NCBI RefSeq assembly: GCF_020379485.1
Contig: NC_063437.1
Location: forward strand, 16,207,726 to 16,271,725
DNA: 64,000 nt
DNA from: Brassica napus
Lineage: Eukaryota; Streptophyta; Magnoliopsida; Brassicales; Brassicaceae
Direction: 5' to 3'
The translations under genes and the position numbers were made by a program. Shown one piece after another: positions 56,274 through 64,000 of the stretch. The notes beneath the pieces were generated by a model. It made no database searches and had not been told where the DNA came from. It worked only from the letters and a program-made list of their open reading frames with translations. Within the stretch, counting starts at the first letter, position 1. Each line of letters opens with the position of its first letter.

Positions 56274-57591
56274 TAAAAATTACCATCAAATCAGTTTTAC
56301 TTATTTATTATTTTGTTTTAACGAAAATACACTTTTTAAATAATTTAATTTAAAATAAAATTATATATTAATTTGCTGTATTTTAACAATTTCATTGATT
56401 TAATTAATTTGCTTTGGTGGATAACTTAAAAAGTTTTCATATGAATCAGGGAAAGCAAGCTTATGTTGTTATATTATATTTATTTTGTGTATATAGAATC
56501 TATATATAATGCTAGTGTAATAAAGAAAGAACATTATTTTTTTGTAACTTCAAAAAGATACATTATTACAATTTAAAATGAATCAAAATTGAATAAAATG
56601 GTAATTAAATATTTGTAAATCTAATTGTTTAGTTGGATTCTCATGAAAAAAAAATCGATTGGTTAAACAAATGTTTCAAAATTTGTTGTGGTATTGTTTT
56701 GTCTATAAATTATAAAATTTATTGAATTAATATATTTAATTATTGCATCCTTAAATAATATTTTATTAAGACATTAGAAAAATATGTTTTGAGTTGTTTT
56801 GTCAAATTGTACAAAAATCTATGCTTTTTCATATTTGTAACTTCAAAAAGATACATTATGACAATTTAAAATTAATCAAAATTGAATAAAATGGTAATTA
56901 AATATTTGTAAATCTAATTATTATTTTTATCTTGTTTAGTTGGATTCTCATGAAAAAAAATCGATAGGTTAAACAAATGTTTCAAAATTTGTTGTGTTAT
57001 TGTTTTGTCTATAAATTACAAAATTTATTGAATTAATATATTTAATTATTGCACCCTTAAATAATATTTTATTAAGACATTAGAGAAGTATGTTATGAGT
57101 TGTTTTGTCAAAATTTTACAAAAATCTATGCTTTTTCATATTTGTCACGAAAATTTATATGTTAAACTTACTTTTACAAAATCTTAACTTTATCACGAAA
57201 ACAAAAATCTATGCTTTTTCATATTTGTCAACGTTCTCACACTTTCTAAGAATATATTAGCTTAGTCACTTACTTTTTTTTTTTACAAAACAAAGTATCA
57301 GAGTCTTGAAAGTTGAATTCATATTATTGTAAATGTACATAAGAGTTTGTGATTATATACTTAGTGGTTTTTGTATATGTGTTCAAAAAAGTTTCAATGG
57401 CTTAGTGGTAACTGTCCTATATATATATCATACTATCCCGGGTTCGATTTTCACCTTCGCATTGTTTTTTTATTTTTTACGAAAAATAAATGAGATGACA
57501 TGGCAATTTCGGGTTCTCTGATTGGTTGATTTTTCTATCCTATGTGGACACCCTCTCCATGGTTTATATCTCCCTTTTAGTATAGTATAGA
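54780..57591 (-). mobile_element. Non-autonomous Helitron (minus orientation)
   Basis: On the minus strand it starts A|TCTATACTATACTAAAAG at 57591 and ends with hairpin CCGCGCGTAGCGCGG plus TTAAAAAATCTAG|T at 54780. The empty site is read in copy A (AAGAATATTATTTTG near 39150). It contains two internal tandem duplications (about 54800-55430 with 55440-56100, and 56540-56835 with 56840-57145), a (TA)n of about 40 bp near 56230, and a tRNA-like block at 57396-57455. No helicase. Confidence 0.88.
57396..57455 (+). other. tRNA-like A/B box block inside the Helitron
   Basis: TGGCTTAGTGGTAACTG resembles a tRNA A box, and about 30 bp on, CCCGGGTTCGATTTTCACC resembles the T arm/B box. The anticodon arm is replaced by a TA-rich stretch and no acceptor stem forms, so it is not a functional tRNA. 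It may be a captured tRNA or SINE head. Confidence 0.5.
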
Positions 57592-58908
57592 TTGTTGTGT
57601 TTAAAGAATCATGCTCAGTTGAAGGGTGTGTGATAGCCCAAAGTGGTAGCGAATAGGCGAAACAGATATGCTTATATTCTTCTCTGGATTGATCGTGTTA
57701 TTTTCGCAGACACCAAAAGAGATCAGTCTCGTCTTGACCGACTCTTGATAGATCAGATCGTGTGTGTCAACCCAATTCTTGGAACATGTCACTGTACAAT
57801 AAGATATGATTTGTCTCTTTGTGAGATTCTCTCAATCTCACTTCAGTAGTCATATAATGAATAAGGAATAAAAATTCCTTATGGGTTTCTCTTGCGCGCC
57901 AATTCTTTTTCAGCAAATTTGCCAAGATTCTTTCCCTCTTGAGTGATTTAATTAGACGTGGATTAATGATGAATTTGTTAAAATTTTCACATCCAAATGA
58001 TAGTAAAGACAAGGGCCAATATATGCTTATGCTAATGTGATCACAAGCCACGAAACCATGATGATATGTACTCGTACATATGAACTTATGATGGTGTGAA
58101 CAGTCGATTCTACGGTAAAATCTTTATTTGACTATATATATATATGTCTCTTCCATTGACTATTGATGTATGTTATCCTTTCACATTTCTCTCTTGCTAC
58201 TGCTTACCCACCAACTCTATTTTGTTTTAATTACAAATTTCATTATCAACTAGATGATCATAGACATACAACAGTGACTCGATTAAAATCCATACGACTT
58301 AAAACTGCTCCGCTACACGTCTTATGGACAGACATACGAGTTACTTCGCAAATTCCGGATCCAACTCTAACGAAAGACACACAGCAAGCTGCTTATCGTA
58401 ACCTTGAACCTAATATTCATTATCACCGGATGGTTTCGATTAATGGAATTTCTATCATAATGGAGTGCAAAAAACAATGTAATGTTCTAACGATTAAATG
58501 AAAGGCATTGTCTCAGTTATGATCAAACTAAAAATGAACGTGTACTTTTCTAGCTACTGATATACTAATGACTTAAATCTGTACAAAATTCATTCTAGTG
58601 ACTAATACAACCATATGGTTGATAAAGATTATAAATTAATACTGATAAACACAAAGTAACGATGTTGGAACTTTTACTTATGACATATAATACTTCTTCT
58701 AATTCGAAAAAAAATGTATGAGTTTGGATATCGCGAAACATAATCTTTACAAAAACGTATACTTTTTTTTGCCAAAATGTGAATTTCATATTAATATGAG
58801 AAGAGTTTGTAATTGCTTACAAAAAGTTTTAGATAAAAGCTTGAGTCAGCCTTGGACAAAAAAATAAAACAAAGCTGAGTCAACATAAGCATTTAAAAAA
58901 CTGGCATG

Positions 58909-59879
58909 TTATTCAAACCGTAGCCATTGCTGCATAAGTGGGATAAAGGGCTTTAGTTTCCTTTTTCCCAGGATTGTATCCCTTATGAAGCGATCAAGGA
59001 TTTTGAAAATAGCTGCTGGACTTCGAGTTTCACCATCATGTAGACGTCTATTCCTCTCAGTCCAGATGCTTGATATTGTTGCTTGAGCGACGAGTCTCTT
59101 GAGCGTTCGGCTTGTGACAGCATCTCGCATAGATAACCAATCAGAGAGAGCAGTCCACGTGTGGAATGCTAGAGGATGATACCCGAGTCTCTGCATCACC
59201 AAATCCCATATTTCTTCACTGATCTCACAGCGCAGGAAGAGATGATCTCTGTTTTCCTCTTGCAAGTTGCAGAGACAGCAAAGGTGCGATACGTTCATAC
59301 CCCATCTGGCCAAGCAAGACCTGGTAGGGAGGCGATCCTGATGTGCTATCCAAGAAGTGAAAGCATGCTTCGGTACATGGCCCTTGAACCAGATATTATT
59401 TGTCCATTGTTGGAATTGTCCTCTATTTCTGACCTCGTTCCATGTCTTGCTAGAGGAAAAATCTGTGAGTTCTTTACCGTCAACAACCCAAACGTATGCG
59501 TCTTCTGTTGTAGATAGCGAAGGTAGTTGCAGGGAAGTCAAGTAGATGTGAAGTTCCTCAGCTGCCTCAGAACGGGCACCTCGGATAATCCATCCTGCTC
59601 TGTTGCAAGCATCAGATACAGTTGCAGTTACTGGGATTTGGAGCTCTCTTGGACCCCGATCCCCAAATCTGTGAAAGAGTGGCCCTAATGGAGTCCAACA
59701 ATCATACCAGAAGCTTATGATCCTGCCGTTTCCCAACTTCGGTCTGAGAAAACGGGAAGCAAGACCTCGTAGAGAAAGAATTGATTTCCATGTTGAGGAA
59801 GTAGTCTTGCTTTCGTCAATGGCCCAGAAGTTTTTTCCTTTCAGACGGTATTCACGGGTCCATTCTGCCCAAAGTGAAT
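58909..59879 (-). pseudogene. LINE ORF2 fragment: zf-RVT C-terminal part
   Basis: An open reading runs from the deletion joint (SDSLWAEWTREYRLKG) to the stop at 58909. The later part has the ISFWYDCW motif and a zf-RVT zinc finger (CCLCNLQEENRDHLFLRC). The longest ATG-initiated frame is 59736-58909 (275 aa). Upstream and downstream pieces are in different frames at the joint. Confidence 0.85.
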
Positions 59880-60961
59880 CAGCAGATGGGTATCAGCAGA
59901 TGGGAGTTGGAGACCAGAGACGGGAGAAGAGCCTTTAGTCTGTTTGCAAGGAGCTTTGATCCCACTTTGTAGACTGTATTGCAACATGATATTGGCCTAA
60001 ACTCTTTCAGACGATTGGCATTTGCCTTTTTTGGAACAAGAGTTAGGATAGTTGCATTCCACTGTTGAAGGAGTTCACCTGTGGTTAGAAATTCCTTTAC
60101 AGCTTCAATCATATCACGCCCCACTGATTTCCAGTTACCTGTGAAGAACTCCGCTGGATACCCATCAGAGCCCGATGATTTGTTCTTTGGTAGGGATAAG
60201 AACGCCCCTTGAATTTCTTGGTCTGAGAAAGGAGCTGAGAGAGAAGCGATAGCATCTATGGAACATCTTGCTTGTATCACCGATGCAATAGCAGATGGCG
60301 AAGAAGTAGTTGGAGTAATCATGCCGCCTAGGAGTTCCTTGAAGTAATTTACAGCATGCTGTTTTATTTCCGGCAGAGAGTCAATGACGTAATCACTATC
60401 ATCCAGAAGGAAAGCAATATGGTTCTGAGCTTGTCTTGTCTTTATGACTCTATGATAGAAAGCTGTGGGTGCATCTCCCTCAACATTCCACTGAATCCTG
60501 GACCGTTGCCTCAAGAATTTATCATCGACTTTTGCCAAAGAAAGCCATTTAAAGTGTGCTTTGCGCTCAGCTTCTGAGGAGACAGTAGATGGGGCTGATA
60601 AGGTTACTTGCTGGCATCTTGTAAGATCATCAAAAGCTTCTTGCACTCGAGTTTCAATGCCAGAAAAATTTTCTTTGCTGAATGAGCGAATAATACCCTT
60701 CAGTTCTTTCATCTTCTTTGAGACGCATAGCTGTCTCGACCCATGAAATGGCAGAGCATTCCAGGAAGAGGATATGAGTTTCTCGAAATCAGGGTGACTG
60801 TTTAAGTGAGCAAAGAACTTGAATGGTCTTTTCTGAGGAGGTTTGTGCTGGTCTAAGAAAACACAGCAAGAGCTATGGTCTGAAATTCCGGGATCACCAA
60901 AGACTCCAATAGACTCCGGGTATTTATCCATCCATTCTTCGTTACACAAGATCCTGTCCAA
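59879..60961 (-). pseudogene. LINE ORF2 fragment: endonuclease end and RT start
   Basis: A 360-aa frame. It begins with the end of an endonuclease/exonuclease/phosphatase domain (GISDHSSCCV, the SDH motif), continues through the linker typical of plant L1-like ORF2 (WNVEGDAPTAFYHRVIK) and into the reverse transcriptase (LPKNKSSGSDGYPAEFF, LKEFRPISCCNTVYKVGSK). It breaks off before the catalytic YxDD at the internal deletion near 59880-59900. Confidence 0.88.
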
Positions 60962-61367
60962 TTTTTTGGATACATGAGAGTTGGACCAAGTGACAAAAAC
61001 GTATACTAGCTGTATGGAATATTAATGTATATGCATTCATGATTAACCTAGAATTATTTTATTATTTGAGATCTTTTATCAATCTTAAAATTCGTGTAGG
61101 AAGCTGCAGCTAATCATTCTGAGCTGTATTAGTTTACAAAATTAGTAATTATCTGAATAATGTATATGGATTCACGATTCTTAGTATTACTATTTTCTGA
61201 TTTGAGATCTTTTATCAATCTTAAAATTCCAGTAGGTTCCTAGCTAATCATTATGATTTGTATTACTTTACAAAATTAGTAATGATCTGTGTGATTAGAG
61301 GGTTGGGTTCTCAGCCACCAACATATACACGTTGAGTTGTACCTTTCCACGGAATTTTCTCTCAATA

Positions 61368-62626
61368 TCTATACTATTAAAAGTGAAAGAGTTTTAAAAA
61401 ATCTACCTATGAAAAGTTGTTGGACCTTTTCATTAGACTTAACTATTTTTTTGGTCTCACCTTATTTTTCTCTAACTATACAATATTTTTAATGAAATCA
61501 TTTATTACTTCTCATTGTTTAAAAAAACTGAATATAAAATGATATTTATGAATATAAAAATAGACTCTATGAATTTGGTAATATTTTATCAAATTAACTT
61601 TCCGTAAAATTTTTTTATCGTATTCTTTAAATATGAAAATTACACAAACCAATATTGCATTCTAATATAGTACTACATAATAATAGAAATGTTATTATTG
61701 AATTCTATGCTGTTGTATAAAACATAGGTTTCTAAGAGAACCTTTATCATAACATATATATATATATATGTATAAGTTTGTAGACAAGTGTTTGAGCACG
61801 ATTTATAACATCTGAAATATTCTTTTTATACAAACTTACATGAATATATAGTCATTCTTTTTTACATATAGATTCAGTAATATTCTAAAAGAATGCATTA
61901 TTGATAAGTGCTAACCTATTTTACCAGCTACAAATTCATATCATGTAAACCCAATTATTATTAATGAAAATTGATGGTGAAATTTAAATAATGTATATAC
62001 AATGTATATATAATATTAACTGACTTTTATACAATTTATATATAATCTTACTAGAATTGCAAAATATCCTATATTTATATCAAACCAAATATTTCATATA
62101 AAACAACTAATTATATATAAATTTTAAACATTTGAGTAAATAAAAAATCATAAATTTAAAAATATATTAGAAGTTTCATTCATCTCTTAAAATATTATTG
62201 AAGATTATTTATTTTTCTACCAGGTCAACGAAATATCGGATCACATTTGATTGCGGTTTTTTTTGAAGTTTACATGCTTTAAATTAACGAGTTTTCATTA
62301 ATCTAAACCAGTTTATGTACAAGTCATCATGTATACCGGTTCGACCACGGATCCAAACTCGATATAAAAGTATTGTTTTCATCTAATTTAAAATAATTTA
62401 TTTTAAAATAATAGACATTGAGTCTGATCAAACCTTATAATGTTTAAAAAAAACAAACGATTAAAAATATAATTACATTAACTAACTAAATAAAAATAAT
62501 AATTTTATTTTTTGATATAATACAATTTTGTCACATAATAATGGATAACAAGACTAAAATACTAATTCATATCATATATTTTTATCAGAAAAATAACCCG
62601 GGTTTTTAAACGCAGATCAAATCTAG
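61368..62626 (+). mobile_element. Non-autonomous Helitron
   Basis: It begins A|TCTATACTATTAAAAGTG and ends with a short palindrome AACCCGGGTT followed by GATCAAATCTAG at 62626. Copy A of the duplication runs straight through at 41227-41235 (CTCAATAGTATTTTTTATTAG-like), giving the empty site. The exact right border is uncertain by one or two bases. AT-rich and non-coding. Confidence 0.82.
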
Positions 62627-62830
62627 CATTTGTTATTAGTAACTAACTTATTAAATCATATGTCCAAATATTTTATGATGAAAGTGGTGAAAAAGGGCGA
62701 ACACCTCATTCCGGAAAATGTGATGAGATTGAGCTGTCTTTTTGTTGTAGAGAAATGGTCGGGGTCAACTATTCATATGCATTTAGGTCATTTATTAAAG
62801 AAAGAATTACATGGAGAGAGTCAGTTTTAA

Positions 62831-64000
62831 GATTTTTATTTCATAATGGGTCAGTTTTAATTCCCAAGACACTTTTTCTAAACTAAGCCATTTTCTTTCT
62901 TTTCATTCTAACTAACTCAGTTTTAACGTAACATGGAAGAAGAAAAACATTATTTTATTCAACAAAGTGGCCCTTGTATCTCTCTTCGTCTTCTTCTTCG
63001 TTTTCCTAAGCTTTGCATTTTCTTTGTGAAATGAAATTTGTTGTTTCAGTTTATACTTTCCAAAAAACTTATGTTTATTCATTATATACATTATTTTTTC
63101 TATCTTTTGAGATATTGGTGTAATGGTGATGTATACGTTACCGTCGTTAACGAAGAAGATCGCTTCAACCATAGCGACTTTGGCTTACTGTCCTCTGCTT
63201 CTGCTCCGAAAACGCTGGCAAACCTCAGCCAAGCTTGATTTTTGAGTCGCCACATTTGTCCTCTTCGTGGTGACTCGCTTTGATTGAAACCAGTTCGTCG
63301 CATTCTCAATTCGGTTTTATCCTCTGCACCGTGTCTCAACTCAAGCTTTCTCTTGGTGATCCATCGCCGTCATGACCTTCGTTCCTTTCCTACACACCCT
63401 CCAACTGTCTTCATAAACTTGAGAGAAAAAAATGGCTAATTTTGTCGTTTTTGCATATGTCGTCCCTCAACTTTTGAATCATTTTGATTTTGACTCCAAT
63501 ATTATTTAGATGTGCAGATTGCTCTTCATTTCCGTCCCCAAAATTTTAAATTTGCATTTTAGCCCATGTCAAGTAAAATTATTTTTTAAAATTTACCTAT
63601 ACACATATAAATATGTACACATGTACATATGCACGACCAAGCATAAATCTTTATATAATGTCTATCTAATTATTATTTTTAAAAATAAATTAATCTATTA
63701 AAATTTCTAATAAAAAAATTTGGCAAATTTGAATTATAAGAATTTAAATTAGTCCCTTTTGCTACCACCCTTTGCATCATCTCGAACTGATTTCAGTCTT
63801 TAGCTAGAAATATATGTAAGTAAACATTAAAATGTATTTTTTATTTTGACCACAAAATGTGATTTTGGATTTTTGGGTTTTTATCCGACAATGTGATTTT
63901 CAGTTTTAGTGGAAAAACATGATTTTGCGGTACATTGATTTAATGATATACAATGTAAAATGAAGATGTGCACATATATGTATATATACATGTACACATA
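62831..64000. other. Right end of window, no recognisable gene
   Basis: A repeated AGTCAGTTTTAA/GGTCAGTTTTAA near 62820-62860. About 63080-63420 is more GC-balanced with small open frames (63038-63238 plus; 63100-63339 minus) lacking known domains. AT-rich (ATGTACA)-type words near 63600 and 63970 are weakly inverted. Confidence 0.4.

Larger units (their letters stand above)
58763..60992 (-). mobile_element. LINE, 5'-truncated and internally deleted
   Basis: 2.23 kb flanked by the 14-bp duplication ACAAAAACGTATAC (58749-58762 and 60993-61006). A T-run at the left is its A tail. It keeps the end of the endonuclease, the first part of the reverse transcriptase and the zf-RVT tail, but the reverse-transcriptase palm is missing. 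Copy A of the duplication lacks it (near 40885). Confidence 0.92.
54340..62830. repeat. Segmental duplication, copy B, with insertions
   Basis: It matches copy A (38720-41430) in order and orientation. Three elements absent from copy A expand it: 54780-57591, 58763-60992 and 61368-62626. Copy A gives the empty sites. No glutaredoxin coding sequence lies at its left edge. Confidence 0.85.

Noticed and set aside
57396..57455. Functional tRNA gene
   Set aside because: No acceptor or anticodon stem pairs; only A- and B-box-like words remain.
57767..58051. Conserved peptide gene shared with 39394-39582
   Set aside because: Similarity covers the whole duplicated DNA block and the frames diverge with stops at different places, so it is not maintained as protein.

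Overview
This window is nuclear DNA from a plant of the mustard family (Brassicaceae), very probably Brassica or Raphanus. Genes have short GT-AG introns, the spacers are AT-rich and full of Helitron, MITE, LINE and Copia remnants, and the predicted proteins match recalled Arabidopsis thaliana proteins. From memory, the order follows the chromosome 2 block around At2g30440 to At2g30570: thylakoidal processing peptidase, VAL1/HSI2, cinnamate 4-hydroxylase, NET4B, an LEA_2 membrane protein, an unnamed coiled-coil gene, a CC-type glutaredoxin, a DAD1-like lipase, a glycine-rich protein, then PSBW. The synteny is recollection, not a search.

1-8.3 kb: 3' part of TPP1 (+), tRNA-Gly(GCC) (-) and complete VAL1/HSI2 (-, 12 exons), with RY motifs upstream of VAL1. 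8.3-10.5 kb: an unclassified unit split by a Helitron that itself carries a hAT-type element. 11.2-16.7 kb: two tandem intact C4H (CYP73A) genes (-); only the second has AC elements upstream. 17-18.3 kb: a decayed tandem array. 20-24.2 kb: NET4B (-), and 101 bp from its ATG a 2.4-kb TAA-flanked element carrying an intact GRF zinc-finger gene. 25.7-27.9 kb: a MITE and the LEA_2 gene.

28.8-34.7 kb: a six-exon gene interrupted inside exon 4 by a complete, very young Copia retrotransposon (LTRs identical by eye, TTCAG target duplication, one uninterrupted 1372-aa polyprotein); the host gene also has a one-base frameshift. 34.9-38.1 kb: a probable Helitron holding three MITEs. 38.3-46.2 kb: CC-type glutaredoxin (-), its upstream block, a LINE RNase H fragment, and DALL3-type lipase (+). 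46.9-53.1 kb: glycine-rich gene, broken PSBW relic, and two tandem RRM genes (-) that were duplicated together with PSBW sequence.

54.3-62.8 kb is a second copy of the glutaredoxin upstream block without the glutaredoxin coding sequence. It is expanded by a Helitron, an internally deleted LINE and a second Helitron. The intact first copy at 38.7-41.4 kb supplies the empty sites, so the insertion boundaries can be read directly. The last kilobase has no recognisable gene.

No operon-like or novel defence system is visible. The interest lies in transposon-gene interactions: exon disruption, gene capture next to a promoter, nested insertions with readable empty sites, and regulatory divergence of tandem C4H copies.
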